Of a DNA stretch of 64,000 nucleotides, positions 1-15,000 are shown one piece after another. Each line of letters opens with the position of its first letter. Position 1 is the first letter of the stretch. The notes below the pieces were generated by a model that was not told where the DNA came from, did not search any database, and saw only the letters and a program-made list of their open reading frames with translations. The DNA lies in NCBI RefSeq assembly GCF_022201045.2, contig NC_068562.1, positions 1,426,001 through 1,490,000 of the forward strand, written 5' to 3'. The position numbers and the translations under genes are program-made. Origin of the DNA: Citrus sinensis (Eukaryota > Streptophyta > Magnoliopsida > Sapindales > Rutaceae).

Positions 1-85
1 AGTTTTAGTCTGATTGGTCTCACATATTGTTTTTTACTGTAAATCTGTGAACTGTAATTACTTGTTTCATTTTTCTTTTCTTTAG

Positions 86-3000
86 GGTCGTATTTTGGAT
101 GCATTTGTTGGCAAGTTTAGTACCTTCAAGCGTACCATTCCACAGGTAATCTGTGATCGTTGTATGAGGTTCCATTTGGTATCTTGTGGATAGTTGACTA
201 AATTTAGTTCTTAGTAGAGCATGATGCTTAAGTGCAATCTTGAACAACATTCAAAGGAATTTATTTCTGGTGAATCACTCTTGTCATTTTGTTTGTTCTT
301 TGTGCTTTTTCCCTAAAAGGATTTACTTATTGGTTGCTTAACTGAGTTAACTCTGATATTTAGTGTTTTGTGTCTTGTGAAATGCTTTACTTTTGAACCA
401 GCCTAAGGCCCATATATGCTTAAGGCTATTAACTCTTTCCTTTTCATTTTTGGAGTTAACATGCCATTTCTTTTGGTGATAATGTAAAGTTGATAATATG
501 AGATTTATTGATATGATTAATTTAATGAGATTTTGTAGATATGACTAATTTAATGAGATTTATTGATATGATTAATTTTATCATTTTAGGGATTCCTTTT
601 TACTTGCTGCAGTCATTAAATGAAATCTTAGTACTGCCTTTTTTCCCCCCTTTTGTCTGTGTGTGTGTGTTTAGAATGAGCATGTTTTGTAGAGAATGGT
701 TGTCCATTTTTCTCATAAAAATTATTCTTTTGTGGTCTTAATGAATATGGGAGAAGAAGTCACTTATTCAAACACATTCTATAAAACTTAGCAGAAACCT
801 GTATGCATGATATAGGTATTATTCTATTACCTGCTGTTTCAACTTGTATGGACAATCTTCAATGTGTTTGGTCCTGATGGCCTAAGCAATGATTTGAATC
901 TTTATTTCACTAAGTAAATTCATTAAACTATGGTAGACCTCTTTTGCTTCTTGCATATAATCTTAATTTATTTTCACTCAATGCTAACTAGTAAAAATTT
1001 CATTTGCTGGTATTAGTTGTTGGAGGAGTGTGAGGAGGGAAAGGATCGTGGTACTTTACGGTCAAAGCTTGAACTTCCAATTCAGGTTGTTCTGGCAACT
1101 TCTTGTTCTCTTTACTGCCCTCTTTATGAACATTCTAACATCTTTTAAGATATGGAGTTGCTTAATTGTTTTATCATCTGTTCTTTCCTTCATTTTATTT
1201 CCCCTTAATCTTGTTTTTATTGCATTGAAGCACATTGTCACATTCATGTTGGTTTTTATTGTGACCCTGATGCTTGTGCAACTTGCAATTTCTTTTCACT
1301 TGAGGAAAATGAAATGGAGTCACTCACATGTTATATGTCTGGATTGAATTTTGTGATGCTTAAGGTTTAGTTACGTTGGTGCACTTGTTTTGGCTTTTGC
1401 AATCCATTTTTCAAAAAAGAAAAAAAGAAAAAAGAAAGAAAGAAAATTCGTGCAAACATTTTATGTGGACTAAATTCCACGAAATGTTTTTGAAAAACAT
1501 AGAACTGTTTATCACTTTGTGTATGTAGTAAGGAACACTATTTCTATCCAAAAATTGATTTTCAAATAACTAAAAATGTGATGCCACGCATTTTTGTTAT
1601 ACTTTTGCATACTATTATTTTCAAAAGAATATAGAAGAGGCATACCTGGATACTGAAAAGTCCAAATTTAAATATCAAATTTATCTTTAGTGAAGAACTT
1701 TGATACCAATTAAAGAATGAGACTAATTGAAATCCTTTTCCTTTCCCCTTTTGAAAGCACCATGTTATCTTTTTCTGGAGACTTCTTTTTAAGATCTTCA
1801 TGCATTATTTGTTTGCAGACGGTTTTAAACTTGCAGGTTCCTGTGGAGCATTCCAAGGAAGTTAGTGACTGTAAAAATCTGATTAAGACTTTGGTGATGG
1901 GTAATATGCTTTCTTGAAATCTGAGAATGCTTGATCTACTGATAAAATTCTTTGACAACTATGTTTCTCATGGTTAATTATACCCATACTAACCAGTCTT
2001 TGGCTGGATGCACTTATAGGAATGAAGACTATAATTTGGAGCATCACTCATGCGCATTTGCCCCGATCACAGGTATTTCTATAATCTATTCGTTATGGTT
2101 TTGAGGTGTGATTTTCATTTCCTCATGTCACATTCCCACTTGCTTAGGTGTCCCCGTCTACTCATGGAACTCACCAACCAGTGCTTGTTTCATCCTCTAA
2201 TTTGCCAGCACCTCAAGCATTCAAAGGGTTGAAAGAGGATGAGGTATCATGCAAATTTGATCAGTGTTAGTAAGGTTTCTCTTTGGCATTAGCCTTTACT
2301 GACTTTGACCTTGGGTAGGTGTGGAAAGCCTCTGGTGTTCTAAAAAGTGGTGTCCACTGCTTAGCCCTCTTCAAGGAAAAGGATGAGGAGAGAGAAATGC
2401 TTCATCTCTTTTCTCAGATTTTGGCTATTATGGAACCTCGGGATCTTATGGACATGTTCTCATTGTGTATGCCTGAGCTTTTTGAGTGCATGGTTTCCAA
2501 TACCCAGCTTGCTCATATATTTTCGACCCTTTTGCAAGCCCCTAAAGTTTACCGGCCTTTTGCTGATGTTCTGGTTAATTTTTTTGTAAGTAGCAAACTT
2601 GATGTTTTGAAGCATCCAGATTCACCTGCAGCAAAACTGGTTTTGCATCTCTTTCGGTTTATATTTGGTGCTGTTGCTAAAGCACCTTCAGATTTTGAAC
2701 GTATACTGCAACCTCATGTGCCGGCTATTATGGAAGTTTGTATGAAAAATGCTACTGAAGTTGATAAGCCTCTTGGATATATGCAACTTCTTCGTATGAT
2801 GTTTAGAGCACTTGCTGGATGCAAATTTGAAATGTTATTGCGTGATTTAATTCCAAGCTTGCAACCTTGCCTAAATATGCTATTAACAATGCTCGAGGGT
2901 CCAATGGGAGAAGATATGAGGGACCTTTTACTGGAGCTATGCTTGAGCTTGCCTGCACGCTTAAGTTCATTGTTGCCATACCTGCCCCGTCTGATGAAGC

Positions 3001-6000
3001 CTCTTGTTCTGTGTCTCAATGGAAGTGATGACCTTGTGAGCTTAGGTTTGAGGACGCTTGAATTTTGGGTGGATAGTTTAAATCCTGATTTTCTGGAACC
3101 CAGCATGGCCACTGTGATGTCGGAAGTGATTTTATCCTTATGGTCTCACTTAAGGCCTGCACCCTATCCTTGGGGTGGAAAAGCATTGCAATTACTTGGC
3201 AAGTTAGGTGGTCGTAACAGACGATTTGTCAAGGACCCCCTTGCACTGGAATGCAAGGAGAACCCAGAACACGGATTCCGCTTGATTCTTACATTTGAGC
3301 CCTCGACCCCATTTTTGGTGCCACTTGATCGATGCATAAATCTTGCTGTTGCAGCCGTTATGCAAAAAAGCAGTGGCATGGATGCTTTCTACCGGAAGCA
3401 GGCCTTAAAATTCATTCATGTTTGCTTAGCTTCTCAGCTTAATTTGCCAGGAAATTTTGTTGATGAAGGATGTACGCCTAAAATGTTGTCTTCATTGTTA
3501 CTTTCTTTGGTGGATATATCATGTTGCTGGTCTGAGACATCAGATGTAAAGGTTGGTTGTATATAGAATTATGTTGGTCAGAGCTGTATCTGCTAGTGAC
3601 TTAGTGGATTATTTGGGTGTAGCTCATTATGTGCTTGCATTTACAGCTTATATTATCTGGTTGTCTAAAGTTTGGAAGGTTTTTATTGTTCTTATCTTCA
3701 TACATTTGCAACTCACACTTTTCTATTTTTTATTTTTGCCTGGTAATTGTTTTGTCTCCTGCAAGTAGTATGAACGGGCTAGAAGCTCATTTAATTTTAC
3801 AGAATGTCATGTTGGCAACAAATGGCCAATAGGGAATTATGCTTATTCTCATTTATTGTGTTTGCCTAGTTTCTCTTTAAACGAATTTTCTGCTACCTGA
3901 CTGATAATTAAGGCATTCTTTTTGCAGGCTGATTTAGGTGTGAAGACAAAAACCCAACTTCTGGCAGAGAAGTCGGTTTTCAAGAGTCTGCTAATGACTG
4001 CCATAGCTGCAAGTGCAGAACCAGATCTAAGTGAGGCCAACAATGATTTTGTTGTTAACATTTGCCGTCATTTTGCTATATTATTTCACATTGATTATAC
4101 CTCAACCAGTGGTTCAGTTCCCACTGCCGGACTTGGTGGTGCCTTGCTTTCATCAACTGTAAATGTCAGTTCCAGGTCTAAAAATAACGGTACTTCTAAC
4201 CTGAAAGAGTTAGACCCTTTAATATTTTTAGATGCATTGGTTGAAGTGCTGAAGGATGAAAATAGGCTCCATGCAAAAGCTGCTCTTAATGCATTAAATG
4301 TGTTTGCTGAAACGCTATTGTTTCTTGCTCGCTCTAAACATGCTGACGTACTAATGTCAAGAGGAGGCCCAGGTACCCCCATGATTGTCTCCAGTCCTTC
4401 AATGAATCCTGTATATTCACCGCCTCCTAGTGTGCGCATACCAGTTTTTGAGCAACTTCTACCCCGTATTTTGCATTGTTGCCATGGAACTACATGGCAA
4501 GCACAAATGGGAGGTGTTATGGGACTTGGTGCATTGGTCGGAAAGGTTACTGTTGACACTTTGTGCCCTTTCCAAGTAAAAATAGTTCGGGGTTTGGTTT
4601 ACGTCCTTAAAAAGCTACCTATTTATGCTAGCAAAGAGCAAGAAGAGACCAGTCAGGTTCTTACACAGGTTATTCGTGTGGTGAATAATGTGGACGAAGC
4701 AAACAGTGAGCCACGAAGGCAGAGCTTTCAAGGGGTAGTTGAGTTTCTTGCTTCAGAGTTATTTAATCCTAACTCATCTAATATCGTGAGAAAGAATGTG
4801 CAGTCATGTTTGGCAATTTTGGCTAGTCGTACTGGTAGTGAAGTATCTGAGCTGCTTGAGCCTCTATATCAGCCTCTGCTTCAGCCTCTTATAATGCGTC
4901 CGCTTCGGTCAAAAACTGTTGATCAACAGGTTTTTTTTTTTTTTTTGGTACTTATCATCGAGGTAATTTATCAAAACTATTTGCTAAATTTATTGATCTT
5001 GCTTTCAGGTTGGAACAGTTACGGCTTTGAATTTTTGTTTAGCCTTGAGGCCTCCTCTTCTGAAGCTGACTCAAGAATTAGTTAACTTTCTCCAAGAAGC
5101 ATTGCAAATAGCTGAGGCTGATGAAACTGTGTGGGCTATGAAGCTTATGAATCCCAGAGTGGCAACATCGTTAAATAAACTCAAAACCGCGTGCATTGAG
5201 CTACTCTGTACTACAATGGCATGGGCAGATTTTAAAACTCCTAATCATTCCGATCTACGTGCGAAAATCATTTCCATGTTTTTCAAGTCTTTAACATGTC
5301 GGACACCAGAAATTGTTGCTGTTGCAAAGGAGGGCCTACGGCAGGTTCGTTCAAAGATATTAATTTGACATTAATCTATGTAATTTGGATATTAATATTG
5401 AACACACTTTGATCATTGAATTACATAATTCATTGTCATTTGTAAATTTTATCTTAAGACTTTTTGTGTATGCATCCATGTGCTCTAATCTTCTTCACCC
5501 CGTTCCAGTTCAATAACTAGAATGAAAAAAAAGGAAATGTCAATGCGTCGGGGAATAAACGGTTGATTTCTATCAATAACCCTGCTAAAGACCCGAACCA
5601 TAGAGTACTTAGTACCGGTGCCACGGAAAGATATGTTTTTAGATCTCGCATTGAAAATCCTCCTTCTTTTTTGTTTTTGTATTCCCGTAGAAAAGAAAAA
5701 AATGTAAAAAATATGAAAACCAATCTTACTGTTTGTATTTTAAAGATCATATCACCATATCCGACTGGCATACTATAATGTTTGACATTATATGTAGCTC
5801 TGGACCATATGTGTAAATAATATTTAGTAAATGCAGTTTTTAGAGGAGGGATGACCACTTTATTCGATGGTTATGCTTTTATCTCCTATATTATTAATAT
5901 GAATATATAGTTTTACTAAATATTATTTACACATATGCAGTTTTTAGAGGAGGGATGACCACTTTATTCGATGGTTATGCTTTTATCTCCTATATTATTA

Positions 6001-9000
6001 ATATGAATTTATAGTTTTACTAAATATTATTTGCACATATGGTTATGCTTTTATCTCCTATATTATTAATATGAATATATAGTTTTATTTTTTACAAGAC
6101 ATATCAATCATTATGGATGGTTTGGCAACTGTAGATTACCATATCATGGATTATCTAATTCAATCAGTTATTATACAATAATCGTAACAAAATTCTATTT
6201 GCAATAGGGGATTCATTTGGTGTTCTGATATAATTCATTTTCCTTCAGGTTATCAATCAACAAAGGATGCCCAAAGAACTTCTTCAGAACAGCCTTCGGC
6301 CAATACTAGTCAACTTGGCACATACCAAGAATCTCAGCATGCCTCTTCTGCAAGGTCTGGCTCGCCTGCTTGAACTGTTGTCCAATTGGTTTAATGTTAC
6401 CTTGGGTGGGAAGCTGTTAGAGCACCTTAAGAAATGGTTGGAGCCAGAAAAACTTGCTCAGACTCAGAAATCATGGAAGGCTGGTGAGGAGCCAAAAATT
6501 GCTGCAGGTACTTCATCTGACTAGTTACCGCAAGACTTGCTTAACGCTTGTGTTCATGTACATGTATTGATGATCTCTCGTTGATGTTTCTTTTCTTGGC
6601 AGCTATTATTGAACTGTTTCACTTGCTTCCCCAAGCTGCATCAAGGTTTCTTGATGAACTTGTTACCTTAACTATTGATTTAGAAGGAGCTCTTCCCCCA
6701 GGACAAGTCTTCAGTGAGATTAATAGTCCATATCGCCTTCCGCTTACAAAATTTTTAAATCGATATGCAACACTTGCTGTTGATTATTTTCTTTCTCGAC
6801 TAAGTGAGCCGAAATACTTTAGGCGGTAAGCTTAAGATGCAGGATTAAAGTTGTTAACATTTACTATATTAACGAGCAATAACAATTATTCTCAATCCCT
6901 TCTCTATTTTGTCTGTTGCAACATCCAGGTTTATGTATATAATACGATCAGATGCTGGGCAACCGCTGAGAGAGGAACTGGCAAAGTCTCCACAGAAGAT
7001 ACTTGCTAGTGCCTTTGCTGAATTTCTGCCAAAATCAGAGGCAGCAGTGACTGCTGGCTCTTCAACTCCACCTGCTGCTTTATTGGGAGATGAAGGCTCT
7101 TCTATTCCTCCACCTGATAGCTCTGATTTATCATCTGCTGCCCCGGCTGCAGCTTCGGCTGCAGCGTCAGACGCCTATTTTCAGGGCCTTGCACTTGTTA
7201 AAACATTGGTCAAGCTGGTACCTGGCTGGTTGCAGACTAATCGTATTGTGTTTGATACCTTGGTTCTTCTTTGGAAGTCACCTGCAAGAATATCTCGTTT
7301 GCGTAATGAACAGGAGCTGAACTTAGTGCAGGTATGTTTTATCACTCTAGATTTTATTTATGTTTGAGATTTGTTATCATATGATATGCCAGGGTTTCTC
7401 ACAAATTAGGGATCTTTGTATTTTCTGTTGTGAAGCTGGTTGTGTATGTTAATGAATATGTGATTTTTGAATCTCGGTTTAATTATGATGTCTTATATGC
7501 AGGTGAAAGAAAGCAAATGGCTTGTCAAATGCTTCTTAAATTACTTACGACATGACAAGTCTGAAGTGAATGTTCTCTTTGATATCCTTTCCATCTTCTT
7601 GTTTCATAGTCGCATTGATTATACTTTCTTGAAGGAGTTTTACATTATTGAGGTAATTTGTTATCGGGTAATCATAATATCAGTCACTAGTTCCCACTTT
7701 GAAACCCCCCCCCCCCCCCCAACCCAAAAAAATAAAAGCATGGTCGTATGTGAATCGCCTAAGAATTTAATCTTCTTTCAGGTTGCAGAAGGTTATCCTC
7801 CAAATATGAAGAGACCGCTTCTCTTGCATTTCTTAAATCTTTTCCAATCTAAACAGCTTGCTCATGATCATTTGGTGGTGGTCATGCAAATGCTCATTCT
7901 ACCGATGCTAGTCCATGCCTTTCGCAATGGACAAAGTTGGGAGGTTGTTGACCCTGGTATTATAAAGACAATAGTTGACAAACTTCTGGATCCTCCAGAA
8001 GAGGTGAGGATTTAAACATGCAACTTTTTTTATTTATTTTATTATTGACTTTCTTTTAGCAGTTTTGTGCTTAGAATTTGCATAATGACATCCATCGAAT
8101 ATGATTAGGTCTTGCCTATAATATTCAAGCATTCTGTCCTTTTTTCTCCTAGGTTTCTGCTGAATATAACGAGCCCTTGAGGATAGAACTCTTGCAACTT
8201 GCCACATTGCTTCTTAAGTATCTCCAGAATGATCTTGTTCACCATAGGAAAGAACTTATCAAATTTGGTTGGAATCATCTCAAACGGGAAGATAGTGCCA
8301 GTAAGCAGTGGGCATTTGTCAACGTTTGCCACTTTTTGGAGGCCTATCAGGCCCCAGAAAAAATTATTCTTCAGGTAAGTTTTCTAGTGATGCATGGACT
8401 ATATTATAAACCTGATATCTGGTTTTTTGCATTTCACTAATTATACTAATTTTAACCTTGTCAGCAAGTTCTTGATCAGATCTATCATCCAGCATCTTCT
8501 GTGCGTTTTTGTCCTGACACTGTTATGGGCTGGTTTAAGCTTTCATATAAATGAGTTGTGATGTAGGATACCTCAGAAGCCAAATACTACAAATGAGTTT
8601 ACAAGAATTTATTAACCTTAGTGAACTAATAAATATTTTGGGATTGTTGAGTTTTCAAGATTCTAATTCTGCATTACTCTCAAATGAACAAATGTGTATG
8701 TAATTGCATTCATTATAAAATTCATGTATTGCATTCACTATAAAATTCATGTATTGCATTCATTATAAAATTCATGTATTGCATTCATTATAAAATTCAT
8801 GTGAAGTTATCTTTTCTCTTGTTGTATTCTAGCATGATTAAGTATACTGATTTGTGTTTAAAAAATATAGGTTTTTGTTGCGCTTCTTAGAACTTGCCAG
8901 CCAGAGAATAAAATGTTGGTTAGGCAGGCGCTTGATATACTTATGCCGGCATTACCAAAAAGGCTACCTCTGGGGGATTCTCGTATGCCAATTTGGATAC

Positions 9001-12000
9001 GATACACCAAAAAGATTTTGGTTGAGGAGGGTCACTCGATTCCTAATTTGATTCACATTTTCCAGCTCATTGTGCGCCATTCAGATCTCTTCTACAGTTG
9101 CAGAGCCCAATTTGTACCTCAAATGGTTAATTCTCTTAGTCGCCTCGGATTGCCATATAACACTGCAACAGAAAACAGGCGTCTAGCCATTGAGCTTGCT
9201 GGGTTAGTGGTCAGTTGGGAAAGACAAAGGCAAAATGAAATGAAAATAGTGAGTGATAGTAATACCCCTAGCCAGATGACTGATGGAATTAATCCTGGCT
9301 CTGCTGGCACTGACCCTAAGCGTACGGTTGATGGATCAACACTTCCTGAAGATCCAAGTAAGCGAGTCAGATTAGAATCTGGTCTTCAATCCCTCTGTGT
9401 CATGTCACCTGGTGGTCCCTCATCAATCCCCAACATAGAAACCCCTGGATCTGCTGGGCAACCTGATGAAGAATTCAAGCCAAATGCTGCCATGGAAGAA
9501 ATGATTATCAATTTTCTAATAAGAGTGAGACTTTCTCTTAAATTTTCCTTTCCTTTGTAGCAAGATTAGTAAGATACAGGTTACAGGTTGCAATTCAATA
9601 ATGTCTGTTTTCCAGTTAATATCTGCATATGGATTAGAGCTAAGCACAGTACTCAGCACTATTTGTAAAGCCTTTCCTCCATCTGAGCATGGTTTCCCTT
9701 TATAATATGTGTTTATTCATTTTGGATTACCTGTTAAAACATTTAAAACTCTTCTTGCAATTGTATCCATATGTTTGTGTGTATTTGTATGCATTTATGC
9801 ATGGGGAAGGGTCTATGGTACCATATTTTTACACATTTGTTACACAATTTTCAGTCCATAAGATCAACGCGCTTTCATAGGTTGTGATTAAATCTGACAT
9901 GTACAGTTAACACGTCATCTTTAATGCACATGAGATGCTTTCTCAAGCATTCCAAATTACACCAATAAAAAGTGTAAAAAGTGAGGATCTTGATCCCTGT
10001 ATGTGTACAAACACATTGTACCAGTAGCTGTTGCTGGTTAAAAATTGGTTTCCTCAGATAAAGCTCCCTATCTCAACAAGCCCACCACTCAACCCCTGAT
10101 AAGCAACCCACCCGATGGTGGAAAGGCATATTATAGAGAGAAATTGTTTTTATAAATATGTTGGAAAGTTGATCACGCTTCCTGTTTGTTATTATTTAAA
10201 ATATGTGCTTAATGTGTTTGAGATGCATAGTGTCTTATGTTGCAATTTTGTTGAAGGTATAGGAAAATTGGTCTCTTTGCTCATCTTACTTGCATAACCA
10301 CCCTTTTTTTTTGGTTTGGTCTCCTGCGTGTCAAGGCGCATAATTTATCTTGTATTTATGTGTATATGACATTTTAATGCTGATATAGTTGCATTTTGTA
10401 TTATTATTATTCTGAGGTTTTTTGAGTCACAGGGTGACGAAAATTATCATCTCCTCCTGCCTGTAAACAGGTTGCCTTGGTCATAGAGCCCAAGGACAAG
10501 GAAGCAAGTATCATGTACAAACAGGCTTTAGAGCTACTCTCACAAGCTTTGGAGGTGTGGCCAAATGCCAATGTCAAGTTCAATTATTTAGAAAGGTTAC
10601 TGAGCAGTATTCAGCCATCTCAGTCAAAGGACCCTTCCACAGCTCTTGCACAAGGCTTGGATGTAATGAACAAGATTCTTGAAAAGCAGCCGCATTTGTT
10701 TGTTAGAAATAACATTAATCAGATTTCTCAGGTATGCCTACATGCAATAGGCTAACAATTGCAAGCTGTTTGTCTTATGATTTTTCACAAGTTTGCTTGT
10801 AATTAAATTTTTCCTGTTTCTCATCCTTGCAATATTTTGTCAGATTCTTGAACCTTGTTTCAAGTACAAAATGTTAGATGCTGGGAAGTCTTTGTGTGCC
10901 TTGTTGAAGATGGTCTTTCTTGCTTTCCCTCTGGATGTAGCAAGTACACCATCTGATATAAAGCTTCTGTATCAGAAGGTGGATGAGCTTATACAGAAGC
11001 AAGTAAATACAATTGTTGCTCCTCCAACGTTAGGTGAAGAGAACACTTCTAATTCAATTAGCTTTGTGTTGCTTGTCATTAAAACGTTGACAGAGGTGCA
11101 GCAGAACTTTGTTGATCCTTCCATCTTGGTTCGTATACTCCAACGCCTGGCACGTGATATGGGATCTCCAGCTGGCTCTCATGTGAAACAAGTAAAGAAT
11201 GCCACTCTGTTCCATGTTCACTGCTTACTCTTTTAGCAAATTTTAGTTTCCTTGGTGTACCCATCTCTATCTGGTAACTCTGAGAAGCCTTCACATTTTC
11301 CTGATGGTGCATTTGTGATAATGTTGATGGCATGTGGTTGTATTTCACTTTAAATGTTTGGTCCACTTAGATAGGTTCTTTCATTTGCAAGTTTCATATT
11401 ATTGATTGGCATGATCCTCAAAAGATCTTTTTTGTTTAACTTTTCTCGAATGACATTGAGCACAATCTTCTTCTTGTCCAGGGTCAACGAGCAGATCCAG
11501 ATTCTTCTGTGACTTCTTCCCATCAAGCTGTTGATGCTGGAGCAGTCGTCTCTAATCTAAAATCTGTCTTAAGGCTTATTAGTGAAAGGGTCATGCTGGT
11601 GCCTGACTGCAAACGATCTATCACTCAAATATTGAATGCTTTACTCTCAGAGAAAGGAACTGATCCTAGTGTGCTTCTTTGCATACTTGATGTGGTAAAG
11701 GGGTGGATTGAAGATGACTTCGGCAAATCAGGCACGGCTGGCTCATCTAATGCTTTGCTTTCTCCTAAGGAGATATTGTCCTTTCTTCAGAAACTTTCTC
11801 AAGTTGATAAGCAAAACTTCACCCCAAGTGCTCTGGAAGAGTGGGACCGGAAATATCTTCAACTTCTTTATGGATTATGTGCTGATTCAAATAAGTATGT
11901 GCTTGCTTTGAATTCATTTGCATTGTATTTTGATCAAGATACCAATAATTCAATTTGATTGACATCCAGATATTCCCTGTCCTTACGTCAAGAGGTGTTT

Positions 12001-15000
12001 CAGAAGGTGGAAAGACAATTCATGCTTGGTTTACGTGCAAAGGATCCTGAAATCAGGATGAAATTCTTCTCACTATATGATGAGTCTCTTGGGAAGACAT
12101 TGTTCACAAGGCTGCAGTACATTATTCAAATTCAGGACTGGGAAGCATTAAGTGATGTCTTCTGGCTCAAACAAGGACTGGATCTCATTTTATCGATCTT
12201 GGTTGAGGATAAGCCGATAACACTTGCTCCAAACTCTGCCAAGGTTCTGCCACTTGTGGTTTCAGGTCCACTTCCAGATGGTTCAGGAACACAGTCTCAT
12301 GTTGCAGATGTTCCACAGGGTCCTGATGATATTCCTCTAACATTTGATAGCCTTGTTCTGAAGCATGCACAGTTTCTTAACGAAATGAGCAAACTTCAGG
12401 TTAACCATTTCCACCTTTTGGGATCTCATTTTTGTTGTGAAATACTTAGATCTGAATCTTAATTTCGGCCTTTACAAATCAACTACATATATGGATTATA
12501 ATTAGGATGGTATCGTATTGACAAATTCGTAGTTTGGAAACCAGATTAGTTGGGATGGCAACAACTGGTTCTTTGTTTGCCATATATTTCTTTTTTCATT
12601 TATCATTTTTTTAATAATATAAATGAATAAGTAATTATCTTTACTTTATTGTTTGCTTTATACATTTCTTTGGGTCAGAGCAGTTCCTGATGATAAATGT
12701 TTCGTATGCATACGTTTTGGAAATTTTTCCTGTTCATTTGAAATGCATATCTGAGATTTCATTTAACATGACCTCCACTTTTTCTCCTAGGTGGGTGATC
12801 TTATTATCCCTTTGAGAGAGCTGGCTCACACTGATGCAAATGTTGCATACCATCTGTGGGTATTGGTATTTCCCATTGTCTGGGTGACGTTACTTAAAGA
12901 AGAGCAGGTGGCACTAGCTAAACCGATGATTACTCTCCTATCTAAAGATTATCATAAGAAGCAGCAAGCCAACAGACCAAATGTTGTGCAAGCTCTTCTA
13001 GAAGGGCTTCAGTTGAGCCATCCTCAACCGCGGATGCCAAGTGAACTCATTAAATACATAGGAAAAACTTACAATGCATGGCATACCGCGTTGGCTTTGC
13101 TTGAAAGTCATGTAATGCTGTTCACAAATGACACAAAGTGCTCAGAGTGTCTAGCAGAACTTTACCGTCTGCTCAATGAAGAAGATATGAGGTTTGGCTT
13201 GTGGAAAAAAAGATCAATAACTGCAGAAACCAGGGCTGGACTTTCACTTGTTCAGCATGGTTACTGGAAGCGTGCTCAACGCCTTTTTTACCAAGCCATG
13301 ATTAAGGCAATTCAAGGGACATATAACAACACAGTACCAAAGGCTGAGATGTGTCTTTGGGAAGAGCAATGGATTTACTGTGCCAGTCAACTTAGTCAGT
13401 GGGATGCTTTGGTGGACTTTGGAAAGACTGTTGAGAATTATGAAATACTGATTGACAGCCTTTGGAAATTGCCTGATTGGACATATATGAAAGATCATGT
13501 TATCCCGAAAGCCCAAGTTGAAGAAACTCCAAAACTTCGCCTAATTCAAGCCTTTTTTGCCCTGCATGACAGAAATACAAATGGCGTAGGGGATGCCGAA
13601 AACATTGTGGGGAAAGGTGTTGATCTTGCTCTGGAACAGTGGTGGCAGTTGCCTGAAATGTCCGTTCATGCAAGGATTCCTCTTTTGCAGCAATTTCAAC
13701 AGCTAGTTGAAGTTCAAGAATCTGCTAGAATACTTGTAGACATTGCCAATGGGAACAAGCTTTCCAGCAGTTCTGCTGCTGGTGTGCATGGAAATCTTTA
13801 TGCCGATCTCAAGGATATCCTAGAGACGTGGAGGCTGAGAACTCCAAATGAATGGGATAATATGTCCGTTTGGTATGATTTGCTTCAGTGGAGGAATGAA
13901 ATGTATAACTCTATCATAGATGCATTCAAGGATTTTGGGACCACAAATCCTCAACTTCATCATCTTGGTTATCGTGATAAAGCATGGAATGTCAATAAGC
14001 TTGCTCGAATTGCTCGCAAACAAGGCCTTTACGATGTTTGTGTGACAATTCTAGAAAAGATGTATGGCCATTCAACCATGGAGGTGCAGGTATTAGATAC
14101 TATAAAAAACCCCTATGTCATGTAGGAAAGTATACTTTTTTCCTTCATCAGATGCTCAACATCTCCTATATATGTTGGAAATCATCCTAATAAACGTTTT
14201 GCATTATACTGAAGAACATATTCAGTTGTGTCAATCATCACAGCAATTTGGTTGTTCATATCCCAAGGTTTAACAGTTCTGCTTAAACCTCATAATATAG
14301 TTTCTAGATTCGAAGTTTAATATATAAATTTAATCATTTTGCTCATCCTGGACAAGCCACCCGAAGTGTGAATGCACTTCTGAGCACATTTTTCATTTTT
14401 TTTTCTATGAAGCACTTGAAGTATTTCATTGGTTTTTTATTCCATAATGCAGGAGGCCTTTGTTAAGATAAGGGAACAGGCAAAAGCTTTTCTGGAAATG
14501 AAAGGGGAAATTACTAGTGGGCTTAATTTGATCAACAGCACTAATTTGGAATATTTTCCCGTGAAACACAAAGCAGAGATTCTTCGTCTCAAGGGAGAAT
14601 TCCTCTTAAAGTTAAATGACGCAGATGGAGCTAATGTTTCTTTCTCAAATGCTATCAGCCTTTTCAGGAATCTACCTAAAGGGTGGATAAGCTGGGGACA
14701 GTATGCCGACATGGTAATAATTTATATACATCGTTATGTCAGAAGTATCATTTGTGACTCAACTGAGTACATATCTGCTATTTGACTTGTAATTCCAGGT
14801 CTACAAAGAGAACAATGAAGAAATTTGGTTAGAATATACTGTTCACTGCTTTCTTCAAGGTATTAAATTAGGTGTTTCTAATTCCAGAAGCCATCTAGCT
14901 CGCGTTCTATATCTTCTCAGTTTTGACACTCCCAATGAGCCTGTGGGTAGGGCTTTTGATAAATTTGTGGACCAAATACCACATTGGGTTTGGCTTTCTT

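Noticed and set aside
1030-1347. 105-codon plus-strand frame with a hydrophobic composition
   Set aside because: It runs from a TRA1 exon into its T-rich intron. The hydrophobicity comes from T-rich intron DNA.
8703-8802. Regular 25-bp repeats that could suggest a CRISPR array
   Set aside because: The copies are head-to-tail without spacers and lie in a plant intron, so it is a minisatellite.
12185-12370. Minus-strand frames inside TRA1 exons (also 13244-13516, 4095-4559, 2714-3112)
   Set aside because: They are shadows of TRA1 coding exons.
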